DNA of 64,000 nucleotides. Origin: Diplolepis rosae. Taxonomy: Eukaryota; Arthropoda; Insecta; Hymenoptera; Diplolepididae. Shown piece after piece: positions 23,763 through 35,874 of the stretch. The stretch's first letter is position 1. Every line of letters starts with the position of its first letter. The notes under the pieces are model-generated. The model did no database searches. It was not told the DNA's origin and was given only the letters and a program-made list of their open reading frames with translations. Location of the stretch: NCBI GenBank assembly GCA_030998225.1, contig JAPYXD010000698.1, positions 9,961,001 through 10,025,000 of the forward strand, in the 5' to 3' direction. A program made the position numbers and the translations under genes.

Positions 23763-25115
23763 GGTAGTTGCACGGAGAAAAATGGATATGGATATAAAGG
23801 TCATGTGATCACTTTTTCGCGCTCATTGAAATCTGCTTGCATGCTTGCAGTGTGCCGTAAAGAAAAATTTTGAAAGTTTCGTAAAAATTCTAATAAGTGT
23901 TTTCAATGGAATAAAGATCGGGTGTTATAGCCGAGAATGAAATCTAACCTTAGTGTTGAGGTTAATTTTCTAACAAGAACATTAAATTAATTTTAGACAT
24001 GCCAAATAATGAAAATGAGAGCGAAGTATAAATCTGCTATATACTTATATACATGATAAAATATAATTTGACTTTTTTCTAAAAACTGAATATGTAGTTA
24101 TTTCATAACCTTTAAAATAATTTTTTGAGTATCTTAGACATTGAGCTGTAATATCTATAACTTACCTTTTTAGTATACCTGATATTGATGTTAAATATCT
24201 GAGATATTCATCTTCAGTACCTCAGACATTCAAGTTTACTAACGAGGATATTCAGAAGTTTAGTATCTTGAATATTCATTTTTAATATCTGAGATAATCA
24301 AGCTCAATATCTGAGATACTGGTGGTTAATATCTTTTTTTCAATATCTGCAGGAATTGAAGTAGAATATCTAAATGTTTGTCACATAATTGAATGCTACT
24401 GACATTGTGCCTCAATATCAAGATATTATGGGTCAATATCCATTTTTCTCCGTGTGATTCACGAAAATTGGACCTCAGGCAAAAATAGATAATTTTGCTA
24501 TCATGAATAGCAATATTATTATTGAAGGGCTATTTTGGAAGAGAAAAGATTAATTTCCATGAAAAAAATTTGAAATACAGAAAAATAATTTTATTAAGAA
24601 ATTTTATTTTTGATCCAACTTTTTTTCTTATCGCGTCTTACCAAATTTTGAAAAATGATGCGATTCTAATAAATTACAAATCAGTTTTTCAAGAGAAAGA
24701 TTCCCTACAATTTAACCATTTCCAATTTTCGAAAATCAATAAATTATTATCAAATTCAGCAATTTTTTTATAAAAATTTGTTTTGGAAAATGTTTTTTTA
24801 ATGGTTTCAGTCATTAAAGAATTTATTTTTAAAAATCAGAAACGGTGAAGTTGTGGGAAATATTTTCTCTGAAAAAATGATTCATGATTTATTAGAATCG
24901 CATAATTTTTTAAAATTTGGTAAGAAGCAATAAGAAATAAAAGTTGGGTCAAAAATAAAATTTATTAATAAAATTATTTTTCTGTGTTGTAAATTTTTTT
25001 CTTGTAAAATAATCTTTTCTCTTTCAAAATAGCCCTTCAATAATAATATTACTATTCTTGAAAGCAAAATTATCAATTTTTGCCTGAGGTCTAATTTTCG
25101 TGGGTGAAAACTACC
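23763..25115. mobile_element. TTAA foldback, family A, copy A5 (hosts C1)
   Basis: Preceded by TTAA (23759-23762) and followed by TTAA (25116-25119). Its left end is split after GGTAGTTG by element C1 and resumes as ATTCACGAAAATTGGACC at 24457. The remainder is a complete pair of arms. Confidence 0.8.
23771..24454. mobile_element. CAC...GTG element C1 nested in A5
   Basis: Ends CACGGAGAAAAATGGATAT and the inverted ATATCCATTTTTCTCCGTG, flanked by TG on both sides. The inner half (about 24080-24450) is a chain of ATATCTGAGATATTCA-like modules, repeating the motif next to the terminus. Splitting A5's terminal repeat shows C1 arrived later. No coding capacity. Confidence 0.8.
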
Positions 25116-25119
25116 TTAA

Positions 25120-26574
25120 CGTAGAATCCATTGATTGCTTTATTTTTTCAATATCTTATACAGTTGCTGGGATCGTTTTAAAAAGTTATTAAAAAATAGG
25201 AAAAAAATGGTTTTTCAGTTTCTCCCAAGATTTCTCCCCAATAATGAATATTTTTGGCTGATGATTCGGAACCTAATAAATAAGATACTAATTAAGGTCT
25301 GTGAATTCTAATCAGTTCGACCTTATTAAAAAATGAATTTCCGTTTTACCAATGTTAACACTTTTTTATTGTTCCGAAACTTGAGTGAAAAAGATTAATT
25401 AATACTGTGAAAAATCTTTCATTGGTCACGTGACTAACTTAATATATTTAAATTATTTATCAAATAAAGAGGGTTGCGACTATTTTTGGATACAAAAATT
25501 CCCTGACTATTCCAGGTTCAAAACTTTCATTTTCCAGATTTTTACACTCTCATCGTATGAGAAGGTATTGGTTTTATTTTAGGATATTTTATATAAGTAA
25601 TTGGTCAATAAAACATTCAGTATTTATAAAATATATTTACTTTTATTGATTAATAGAATCATAATAAAGTAATCACCTTAATAATAATTTAAAGCTTTAT
25701 AACGTAGAATAATAAAAATTAAATTAAACCAACTTAGTTTTTTTCTCAATGTATTAGACCGATATATTTTTCCAAAACTTGAAACTTATCCATGATATTT
25801 CCCTATTTTCCAGATTACTAGAAAAAGTGGCAATCCTCTTCACTAATAAAAAACGGTAAATTTAACAATTACTTCTTACAGCGAAGAAGTTTTCAGCATG
25901 AAAAGAATTTTTCCCTTCGAGAAAATTATGCTACGAGTTGTCCATTAGAAAAGACAATTTGAATTGGAAGATTCCTGGGGAATTAGTTACAATATTCTAG
26001 TGAACTTTAATCGCACTGAGAGTTTTTATGAAGACTAAATTGCTGGAATGAAAGAAAGGAAACGAGACGATCAAGAAGCAGGATCGTCTCTTTCGTCTCT
26101 TGATCTTGTATAAACGCGCATTAAAGAGAAGCTTACCCACGACTGTGGCTGCAATTAAAATGAAAGACGGCCCTCGGCAGCTGCAAAATCCTCGTTTCCA
26201 GCTATTAGTAGCCGCTGTCAAGCATGTTTTTCCCACTGAGATGGAAATAGCTGTCTGTAGTCGTAGATAAATAGGTGCACATATATGTCACAACGGTTCG
26301 CGAACGATCTCAGCATTATTACTTGGCAATTATTCATTAGACGTTTACGTACCTTGCAGATTCAATAATGTGATCCCTGCAATTACTCACTCCCGATTGG
26401 ATGCTTCGCACTGCTCGAAAACTCATCAGATCTCTTCACTACTTCTTCAAAGTTTCATTTCTTTGCATTTAATTGGCTTTTGACTTTACATAATTTTTTT
26501 TACTAAAAAATTAGAACATTACAAATAATTGAAGTCTAGCAGCAAATTTTAATAGCAATTTTTAATATCCGTAT
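25120..26574. other. Unique sequence with a 40-bp end fragment of K
   Basis: At 25539-25580 a piece of the K terminus remains (GAGAAGGTATTGGTTTTAT). The rest, including a more balanced section at 25890-26450, shows no exon or element that I can support. Confidence 0.4.
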
Positions 26575-27308
26575 TATACTTATTACTATACATATAGGGA
26601 CGGATAGGATATATTATTTTTTAAAGAGAAATAAGCACCTTGATGGTAAAACGCTCTACTGGAATTAAATGAAGCTCTATCATTTTAAATCTCAATATTT
26701 TCATCCTTCTATATATACAACTTATAGAAATCTATCTTTTCGTATCCCTCGTCTATCCGCGTCAATCATCTCCTATCCTTTACATATCCATGTTCATATT
26801 TTCCTATCCTATAAATTACAATGCCAATAATTTTCTATCACTTTAACAATTTACTACCGTGTCTATATTTTTCAATCCCTACTTATCTTTTTATTAGCAT
26901 GGGTAGACGAAGGATAGGTTTAGACAGAAATATGAGGATTGAAAAAAAATAGACGCGTTGTTGGATTCTTAAAGGGATAGAATAGGATCGAAATGGATAG
27001 ATAAGGGTTTGATAAACATTAATATTGAGTAAGTACAACGTATTACTCATGCATAAAAAAAACATAGCACCTTTTAATATCCTTATTGTACTTATTACTA
27101 TACAGATTTTTATATCTTCTTTAAACTATAATAAAGCTCTATCATTTGGAATCGCAATATTTCTACCCTTCTATACATACAATTTATACAAATCTATCTT
27201 TTCGTATCCGTCATCTATCCGCGTCAATCATCTCCTACCCTTTACATATCCATGTACATATTTTCCTATCCTCTGAATTAAAACGCCAACAGTTTTCTAT
27301 CGCTTTAA

Positions 27309-28415
27309 CCCTTGCTTACCACACTGGGTCCAAAGGACCCAGGACCTTTTTGCGCCTCAATTTTAAATACCTAAATGAAATAGAAACCGGTCTTTAGCAA
27401 CATTTGTCGATAGTTGAAGAGTTTAACTACCCTTCAGGTCATTTAGCATGACGCTAGAGCCATTCGTCTACTTTTGGCAACTGTCCAAAAATAGGCCTGG
27501 GTCTTTTGGACCCATGTGTGGTAAGTACGTTCGAAAGCGATTTTTTGGACAGAATTTTTTTTTTAGTGTATATTGGCTTTACATTGAAGAATAAAGCGTA
27601 TAAAGTACGTTTAACAACGTCTAATTTTTTTTATAACAATATAAAACATTTCAATAACGATAATTGTTATATGGAGTGATGATAAATTTTCGACGATGAA
27701 ATAAAAAATAAATTTTCTATTTTTTCTGTTTACTCGTTTCAAAAAAATGTTTTCATAGCACCTCCTTTGAAAATCCGATTTTTGGTACCTGTAGAGTGGA
27801 TTTGTTTTATTATAATGTCTTATGACATTCGGCTTTTCATAAGTAACTTCTACCGTATGCAGAGAAGAGGAAATCATACACAGTGAGTGGTCGAAGCAAT
27901 CGATGGCCAGAAAGATATTTACGTGGCATATTGGATCAAGCAATTTGAGAATATTTTCAATAAATATCATCTTGTAATAGATTAAACAATAGTGTACTTT
28001 GACAAAAACGCCTATTTCATTTTTCCACTTTTTTTCGTCATTCATTCTCCAAAATAAATATACTTTTTTAAAGATCCACTAAACTACTATTTTTTTTCTT
28101 GTAGTGGTACATTATTAGAAGACTGCCCTAAATTTTTAGCCCTTAATATGGAAAATTAAAAAATTTATGAATTCTTTAGTAACAATAGTCATTTTTTCCA
28201 CTTTTTTTACTTTAGCATTTTTTTAAAAATATTTGAATTTAATTTTTGGCTATATAGCCAATGGAGTCTTCTAAAGTAAGTATTCAAGAAGTTTTAAAAA
28301 TAATTTCGAGTCAATATATGTAATTTTTCATTTTTTATAACAATTTTTCTCGCCTGGGTCCTTTGGACCCATCTGTGGTAAGCGTGTTACTCCAGAGAAG
28401 TGTGGTAAGCAAGGG
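27309..28415. mobile_element. piggyBac-type element with TTAA duplication
   Basis: Perfect 17-bp ends (CCCTTGCTTACCACACT) flanked by TTAA at 27305-27308 and 28416-28419. The uninterrupted L unit reads GCTTTAACAATC across the same point. Subterminal palindromes around GGGTCC/GGACCC sit directly against the left end but about 31 bp in from the right end, the asymmetry known for piggyBac. A decayed transposase stretch lies on the minus strand. At 1.1 kb it is far too short to be autonomous. Confidence 0.85.
27611..28045 (-). pseudogene. Decayed piggyBac transposase fragment
   Basis: This 144-codon frame contains SSLHTVEVTYEKPNVIRHYN followed by KT, encoded near 27800-27870. It resembles the family segment where a short Ser/His-rich strand is followed by KP...YNKTKGGVD in the catalytic DDE/DDD domain. 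The GGVD part is lost after YNKT, the sequence downstream does not match, and there is no room for the rest of the ~550-residue protein. Recognition rests on that one motif and on the piggyBac ends around it. Confidence 0.55.
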
Positions 28416-29220
28416 TTAACAATCTACTACCGTGTCTATGTTTTTCAATCCCTATTTTGCTATTTATTAGCATGGGTAAAAGAAGGATAGGTTAAGATAG
28501 AAAGATGAGGATTGAAAAAAAGTAGATGCGTTATTGGATTCCTGATCCATTTTTATATCTTCTTTAAACTATAATGAAGCTCTATCATTATGAATCTCAA
28601 TATTTCTATCTGTCTATATATACAATTTATACAAATCTATCTTTATGTATCGATTTTCAATCAATGTCAATAATCTTCTATCCTTTACATATCCATGTAC
28701 ATATTTTCCTATTCTCTGAATTACAATCCCAATAATTTTCTATCACTTTAACAATTTACTACTGTATCTATATTTTTCTATCCCTATTTATCTTTTTATT
28801 AGCATGGGTAGACGAAGGATAGGTTTAGATAGAAATATGAGGATTGAAAAAAAGTAGACGCGTTGTTGGATTCCTAAAGAGATAGAATAGGATCGAAATG
28901 GATAGATGAGGGTTTGATAAACATTAATATTAAGTAAGTACAGCGTATTACACATGCATAAAAAAAATAGCACCTTTTAATATCCTTATTGTACTTATTA
29001 CTATACAGATTTTTATATCTTCTTTAAACTATAATAAAGCTCTATCATTTTGAATCGCAATATTTCTATCCTTCTATATATACAATTTATACAAATCTAT
29101 CTTTTCGTATCCGTCATCAATCCGCGTCAATCATCTCCTATCCTTTACATATCCATGTACATATTTTCCTATCTTCTGAATTAAAACGCCAACAGTTTTC
29201 TATCGCTTTAACAATCTACT

Positions 29221-30109
29221 CACTGCAAAAAGAAGTGTCTTACCTGGTATCTTACTGTAAGATATAAGATGGGAATTTGCCATCTTCTGTCTTGAAATAA
29301 GATGTTTCACGAAGTATCTTATACAAAATTAAGACGACTTACGTATTTTGATACGAATAAAGATGTAATTTCCGTCTTACAAAATAAGATACTTGATTGA
29401 GTTAGATAATGTGTTTTAGTTTAAGATGTTTAGAATGTCATAAGATGGTTCTGGCATAATATGTTTCTGAATTGTAAGATATAGCAGGTCAATAAGTTAG
29501 CAAAAACTAAGACACGTAAAGTGTCAAAGAAGTAGTGGTCGAAAGATAGAATCTCTCATAGGGTTATAGTTACTGTTCATAACCTCAAGAAATGGAGCGT
29601 TTTGACTGTTCCATGTTTTTCTTCTGTAGTGTAATATCAACTCATTTAGAGGAATATATTGTTCATTTTCATCGACACGATTCTTTATTCAAACTTTACA
29701 TATGACGGATGTGGAGCTACATGCAAAAAGTGTAAATCGTATCAGCAACACGTGACTGGATATCAGGTATACATTCTGTTTTAACGTATTGGATACGTTT
29801 GGTCAGTCGCTTGTCTCCTTTTCCAATAGAGCATTTACTTGAATTAATTTTTTTATGAAGTACGTACAGCCATGTAAGCCATCACATGTGTAGCAGACAC
29901 CGGTATGCTGTAAGCTTTTTCTCACAGTGTAGAGGTTATAGGAACAATAAACTGTCGGTAACTTAAGTAATCTGTGTTACCGATTGCTCAACTTAAGACA
30001 TTTTACGTGTATTCAAATAAGATGTTTTAAGCAACTTAAAAGTGACTACCGAAACATCTTAGATATGACTACACAAGTATCTTAAATTAAGACACTTCTT
30101 TTTGCAGTG
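29221..30109. mobile_element. CAC...GTG element G
   Basis: Ends CACTGCAAAAAGAAGTGTCTT and the exact inverse, inserted into an L unit between CAATCTACT and TACCGTGTC. The first ~260 bp and the last ~150 bp are strings of TAAGATAC, TAAGATGT and their reverse complements, echoing the TGTCTTA beside the terminus. No coding frame. The 2-bp duplication is imperfect (CT and AT). Confidence 0.8.
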
Positions 30110-31772
30110 ATACCGTGTCTATGTTTTTCAATCCCTATTTTTCTATTTATCAGCATGGGTAAAAGAAGTATAGGTTAAGATAGAAAGATGAGGATTGAAA
30201 AAAAGTAGACGCGTTGTTGGATTCCTAAAGGGATAGAATAGGATCGAAATGGATAGATAAGGGTTTGATAAACATTAATATTGAGTAAGTACAACGTATT
30301 ACACATGCATAAAAAAAACATAGCACCTTTTAATATCCTTATTGTACTTATTACTATACAGATTTTTATATCTTCTTTAAACTATAATAAAGCTCTATCA
30401 TTTTGAATCGCAATATTTCTATCCTTCTATATATACAATTTATACAAATCTATCTTTTCGTATCCGTCACTTATCCGCGTCAATCATCTCCTATCCTTTA
30501 CATATCTATGTATATATTTTCCTATCCTCTGAATTAAAACGCCAACAGTTTTCTATCGCTTTAACAATCTACTACCGTGTCTATGTTTTTCAATCCCTAT
30601 TTTTCTATTTATTAGCATGGGTAAAAGAAGGATAGGTTAAGATAGAAAGATGAGAATTGAAAAAAAGTAGATGCATTATTGGATTCCTAAAGGGATAGAA
30701 TAGGATCGAAATGGATTCCTGATCCATTTTTATATCTTCTTTAAACTGTAATAAGGCTCTATCATTTTAAATCTGAATATTTCAATCCTTCTATATATAA
30801 AATGTATACAAATCTATCTTTTTGTATTCTCTTAATTACAACGATAATAATTTTCTATCGTTTTAACAATCTACTACCGTGTCTATATTTTGCTATCCCT
30901 ATTTTTCTATTTATTAGCGTGTGTAGACGAAGGATAGGTTTAGATAGAAAGATGAGGATTGAATAAAAGTAGATACGTTATTGGATTCCTGAAGGGATAG
31001 AATAGGATCAGAATAGATAGATGAAGGTTTGATAAACATTAATATTGAGTAAGTATAACGCATTAAGAATGCATAAAATTCTAGAAAAAAAACTCAAAAT
31101 AATCAAATTTTTTCGATTGGCTGAAATCAACAACATAATTTATTTAAGGTAGTTTGTTCACAAAAATTAGACCTCAGTCAAAAATAGATAATTCTGCTTT
31201 CAAGAAAAGCAATATTATTATTGAATGGATAATTTGAAAGAAAAAAGATTATTTTTCATGAAAAAAATTTGAAACTCAAAAAAATAATTATATTAATCAA
31301 TTTTATTTTTGTCCAAACTTATTTTCTTATAGCTTCGAGTCAAATTTAAAAAAATGATGCGATTCTAATAAATGACAGTTCATATTTTTAGGAAAAAGAT
31401 TCTCTACAACATGATCGTTTCCTATTTTTGAAAATGAATAAATTATTATCAAATTCAGCAATTAGTTTATATAAATTTCGTTTTGGAAAATGTTTTTTTA
31501 ATGGTTTCAGCCATTAAAAAATTTATTTTTAAAAATCAGAAACGGCGAAGTTGTGGGAAATCTTTTCTCTGAGAAAATGACAAAATTTTTATAAACAAAT
31601 TGCTGTATTTGAATAATAGTTAATTTAATTTCAAAAATAGGAAACGGTCATGTTGTAGAGAATCTTTTTCCTAAAAAAATGAACCGTGCTTTATTAGAAT
31701 CACATCATTTTTAAAAATTTGGCTCGCAGCGATAAGAAAATTAGTTTGGGCAAAAATAAAATTTATTAATAT

Positions 31773-32165
31773 ATTGAAGATATATGTTGATGTTGGTAAT
31801 TGGCTTTAGGGTCCAAGTTTGATAAAAACTCAGAGTTTTACATAATCAGACGTTTCGGCTCTGATCGGAGCCCTCATCAGTGATTTATTTAAATCTAAAA
31901 ATACAGAAAAAGGTTTTGCTAACATAGGATATCTTGTATAAAAAATTTTTTGTAAAAATTTAACAAGTAATTATCATTATGTTTTTACATGTAGGTAAAT
32001 AAATTTTGATATTACTTTAAGGTAAATATTTCATTCACATAACCTAAAAAACTGGATACCAGAAAGCATTTTTTGGAAGGTTGGAATTAAGTGTCTAAAT
32101 ATAAAAAATATTTTTAATTGACATTCGTGCATGGAATTGTAGATTGAAATTTTTGTGGTGTAGTT
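31773..32165. mobile_element. D1 fragment nested in A6
   Basis: Matches the outer D1 arm (TTGGCTTTAGGGTCCA and the hammerhead region) and then diverges into an AT repeat. No target duplication is visible because the right boundary is lost in the microsatellite. Confidence 0.65.
31845..31884 (-). ncRNA. Hammerhead ribozyme-like core with GUC cleavage triplet
   Basis: Minus strand: AUCA, CUGAUGAG, stem II GGCUC/GAGCC, GAAAC, GUC, UGAU. Here the cleavage triplet is GUC, the most common natural one, where D1 has GUU. Confidence 0.7.
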
Positions 32166-32170
32166 TTTAA

Positions 32171-32203
32171 TACAATATATATACATACATACATACATAA
32201 CCA

Positions 32204-32246
<43 letters not shown>

Positions 32247-32322
32247 TATGTACGTAATATATATATATATATGTATAATACACAATATATATATATATAT
32301 ATATATCATATATATATATAAT
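32171..32322. repeat. AT/ATAC microsatellite
   Basis: Runs of TA with a few ACAT units. The isoleucine/tyrosine-rich minus-strand frame across it is an artefact. Confidence 0.85.
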
Positions 32323-32590
32323 TATTTTTTTGATTTCAAATTTTTTTCATGAAAAATAATCTTTTATCTTTCAAATTAGCCCTTCAATAATAATATTGCT
32401 ATTCTTGAAAGCAAAGTCATCTATTTTTGCCTGAGGTCTAATTTTCGTCAACGAACTACCTTAAATCGACAAATGACAAAAATTTTATTCATAATAATTT
32501 TTGTTCATTTCTTTGGCATAGGGTCAGTTTTTTCTTATTTTCCTGGATTAAAATTATTATTAGATTTAAAAATGCGAAAAAAGAAAGGAA

Positions 32591-32631
32591 GGCAAACGTT
32601 TCGGCCACATATGGGGGTCCTCTTCAGTGCC
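32591..32631 (-). ncRNA. Hammerhead ribozyme-like core, D2a left arm
   Basis: Minus strand: GGCA, CUGAAGAG, stem II with a 9-nt loop, GAAAC, GUU, UGCC. The A in CUGAAGA is at the position that tolerates any base. Stem I is GGCA/UGCC. Stem II has one decayed pair. Confidence 0.65.
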
Positions 32632-33454
32632 ATAAATTCAAAGATTAATTCAACATTTCTGTAAAGGATTGGAATATAGAAGATAATTAAAAAAAGAATT
32701 ATCATAGAAATTAAAAACTTATCTCATAGCTTGCAATTCAAAATGAAGTAGTCCAGTATGCAGCATCACGAATTGAAAAAAAATAATTGGAGTTCACTAT
32801 GAATAAAAAACCGCGCGGATAAACTGAAAAAATATAAAAGATTTTGGACACGAACCGACTGCAATTTTTTCCAAAAAATGTTTATTATTAACGAAGGATG
32901 CCAAATTGGTTCTCAATGGCAAAACGCGAACAAGTTTTACATTTATGAAAAATTCTCGTGAAGACTTTATTACTGGCGTCTCTCACAGAATGATCTGAAC
33001 TGTTTTAAAAACCGACTCGGGACATGTGGCTTTGCTGACCGAAAATTTTTTTCTATAAGCAATCCTGAGAGGTTCTTTTCCTCCTTGAAGAAGACTATTG
33101 TCCTGTACCTAGTTAAGAAATTCGAGACGTTTATGATGATTTTCACGAGTGGACGAAGGCGTTTATTTTTTTAAGAAAACGATTTTGTATATAAGCTTCA
33201 CGGACAATTCATTTATTTCATTTATTTATTTATTCAGATTTATTCTGAGATGTTTTGAAAAAATGATAATAAATTTATGTTTAAAAATTAATAAAAATGC
33301 AATATAAATATTCGTGATATTAAGTATCACATTTGACGTATTATTAAATTTAACTAGTTCTGAAAATGGTCAGAACTGTTAGATATTCTTTTTTTAATTA
33401 TCTTCTATATTCCAATCCTTTACAGAAATTTTGAATTAATCTTTGAATTTATAG

Positions 33455-33495
33455 CACTGAAGAGGGCCCCCATATGTGGCCGAAACGTTTGCCTA
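33455..33495 (+). ncRNA. Hammerhead ribozyme-like core, D2a right arm
   Basis: Plus strand: AGCA, CUGAAGAG, stem II GGCC/GGCC around CCCAUAUGU, GAAAC, GUU, UGCC. Stem I keeps three of four pairs. Confidence 0.65.
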
Positions 33496-33656
33496 CCTTT
33501 TTTTTTTCGCATTTTTAAATCTAATAATAATTTTAATCAAGGAAAATAAGAAAAAACTAACCCTATGCCAAAGAAATGAACAAAAATGATATTAATTTGG
33601 GTCAATACAATAATAGACATGTTATCAAACATGTCACTTTGAAATTTATTCATAAT

Positions 33657-35118
33657 GTTTCTTATCTATAATTGTTTTAAAATATGCATTTTTACCTCAT
33701 TATTGTTTCCTGCTTGAAAACCTACAGCTCCAAACTTTCTAACATAACAAAAATTGGAATTTTTGAAGACTATAGTGACACTAACTAAAACTTTAGTACC
33801 CTTTTTTCATAACTGATAAATAAATACATCAAACATATGATTTTCGTTGATCAATATTTTTATCCATTGATTTAAAAATTCAAAAGTTACACCATATGCA
33901 TCTCATGCAAATATAAATATTAAAAAAACAATTTTTCAAGCTTTAAATCGTTTTTTCTACCATTCTCGATCCTAATGTAAATCCTCTCCCATGATTGGCA
34001 GATCCAAAAGAGCAACTGTAAGTTTTTATGATTCAATTTCTGTCATCCTGATCGATGCATCCGCTCTAATAATTCATTTCCACCAGAGTCTAGACTCCAG
34101 TGCACTTTTACATAATTCTAAGAATCATCCGTTTAAAATTCAACGGCATATAACTGGAAGTTCTTGATAGGTTTGAGTGTTCAATACTCGAGACACAGAG
34201 CTGCTCTCGGACCCTGATTTATTATCTCGGCCTCGGTGCGTAGCTTAATTATTTAAACATTCATCGTCGTGCGGCGACAGTGCAGAATAGTTCTTGCGAC
34301 CTCCTCGTAATCTGTATCGAGAGATCGAGACATCTACAGACTAGTATATATACATATATACAGTTATATATATATAATATATATATTGTATAAAGATCGG
34401 TGGGAGTTGAAGTGGACAACCGGCCATAAGGGATACCGTGAGAATTGGAACTACAACGCGACAACGAACTTATAACGCACTCTCGACTATTCTAGCGCTA
34501 GAGGAGAAAAACTTACCTTCATTATGCCAGCGGCATCGTAATCATGGTTAAAATCCCCGTAAATGGAACTCCTACTAGCATCGGCACATTTTCCTAACAA
34601 CCTGTGCGTGTGGATGAATCAGACTTGCAATATAAGCATTTCAAATATTCTGCTATTCTAAAACGCAATGAGCGACAATGTCGTAAATTTTCAAAGGCAA
34701 CAAAAAATTCTGCTTTGAAACCGAAATTGCCCTAAGCAAATTTTCCATAATTGGCTTGTGCATAATTACAAGGACAAAAAACTTAAAATCCAAAACAGGA
34801 AGACTGAAATTTTGATTTTCTAAAATTAAGGCTAGTAGGCTACTAAAAAATTCACTTAGGTACTTGTAAGTTGAAATTCATGGATGGGAATAATTTTTTG
34901 GCAACTCTATACGGGAAGTTTGCTTTTTGCGGACCGTAAAATATGCGGGAAATGGCAGATTTCTGATGACTGTAAAAAGTATGCACACTTTTATTCATTT
35001 CCGCACACTTTTTAGAGTCATTAGAAATCTGCCATTTTGCGCACATTTTTCAAGCGCAAAGATCGAACTTTCCGTGGAGTGTGGAAAATATATAATATTT
35101 ATTTAAGGCACCATTCTA
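33657..35118. other. Mostly unique sequence with one inverted repeat
   Basis: A more balanced section lies at 34000-34600, with a TATA microsatellite at 34345-34390. At 34948-35042 an inverted repeat pairs GGGAAATGGCAGATTTCT with AGAAATCTGCCATTTTGC. No gene recognised. Confidence 0.45.
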
Positions 35119-35731
35119 CACTGAGAAAAATCCTATTAGTTGTGCTGACTAAAAGGTCACAACTATATATTTTTAGTAAGCAGTACCAAAAATTTTGTAA
35201 AATTTAACAATGCTCAAAAGTCTATGGAACTAAGTATGCTACTAATTTTTTTTTGTAAAATTGATCAAATTCATTTATTTTGAGAAATTTAAATATTTTA
35301 TTTCCATATGCAATATATTTTACCTGCTTATCAACTGTTTTGAATCGTTTTGAAATCGTTACATACATTGATTTCTTAAAATTTTCCTTTTGTTCTTCAT
35401 CAAAATGAGAAGAATTAAATCATGGTACTTTTAAAGTATAATTGTAAACTGTTGTGCAGTTTTTGATGAAAAACATCTCAACAATTATCATCCTTTGTTA
35501 CATTTTGAAAAACAATAATTAAAAAAGTTTTTCTCCTAAAAAATTCTAACCTCGGAAAGTTCCCATCGACAATAACAGAAATAAAATAGATAAAATGATA
35601 AATTTAACATTTTTTTCAATGTTGGAATTACTAGAATTTTTTTCATTTCTCATTATTTTGGCATAGGGTCAGATTCTTTTTATTTTCTTCGATTAAAATT
35701 TCCACTATAAAAATACTCAAACAGAAAGCAA

Positions 35732-35772
35732 GGCAAACGTTTCGGCCACATATGGGGGCCCTCTTCAGTGCC
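35732..35772 (-). ncRNA. Hammerhead ribozyme-like core, D2b left arm
   Basis: Minus strand: GGCA, CUGAAGAG, stem II GGCC/GGCC, GAAAC, GUU, UGCC. Stem I pairs perfectly over four bases. The best-preserved D2 core in the window. Confidence 0.7.
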
Positions 35773-35833
35773 ATAAATTCAAAGATTAATTCAAAATTTC
35801 TGTTAAACGGAATAATTAAAATAAGGATAAATA

Positions 35834-35874
35834 CTGAAGAGGGCCCCCATATGTGGCCGAAACGTTTGCCTTGC
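35834..35874 (+). ncRNA. Hammerhead-like core, D2b right arm (stem I broken)
   Basis: CUGAAGAG, stem II and GAAAC GUU UGCC are intact, but the preceding AAUA cannot pair with UGCC because the inner part of the arm is deleted. Probably not functional alone. Confidence 0.55.

Larger units (their letters stand above)
26575..31080. repeat. Tandem array L, ~462-bp units rich in CTATCC/GGATAG
   Basis: The landmark CCGTGTCTATNTTTTNNAAT-like start recurs at about 26857, 28432, 28757, 30112, 30573 and 30875. Full units measure about 462 bp once the two insertions are removed; two shortened units (about 300-325 bp) share a deletion. Units are very similar, so the array is fairly young or homogenised. 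It is interrupted by the piggyBac relic (27309-28415) and element G (29221-30109), and neighbouring units provide the empty site for both. Confidence 0.8.
31148..32460. mobile_element. TTAA foldback, family A, copy A6 (hosts a D1 fragment)
   Basis: Flanked by TTAA at 31144-31147 and 32461-32464. Its right arm is interrupted between about 31773 and 32320 by a D1-derived piece and an AT microsatellite. The arms match the other A copies, with a small internal rearrangement near 31580. Confidence 0.75.
32496..33644. mobile_element. Penelope-like element D2a
   Basis: Flanked by a 12-bp direct repeat TTTATTCATAAT (32484-32495 and 33645-33656). Inverted arms of about 220 bp begin at TTTTTGTTCATTTCTTTGGC and include a hammerhead-like core each. 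Beyond the right arm lies a unique ~57-bp tail ending CACTTTGAAA, shared with D2b. An inverted-arm body plus one-sided tail plus variable duplication fits a retroelement of the Penelope type better than a cut-and-paste MITE. No protein is encoded. Confidence 0.65.

Noticed and set aside
32031..32309. Ile/Tyr-rich frame
   Set aside because: Translation of the AT microsatellite at 32171-32322.
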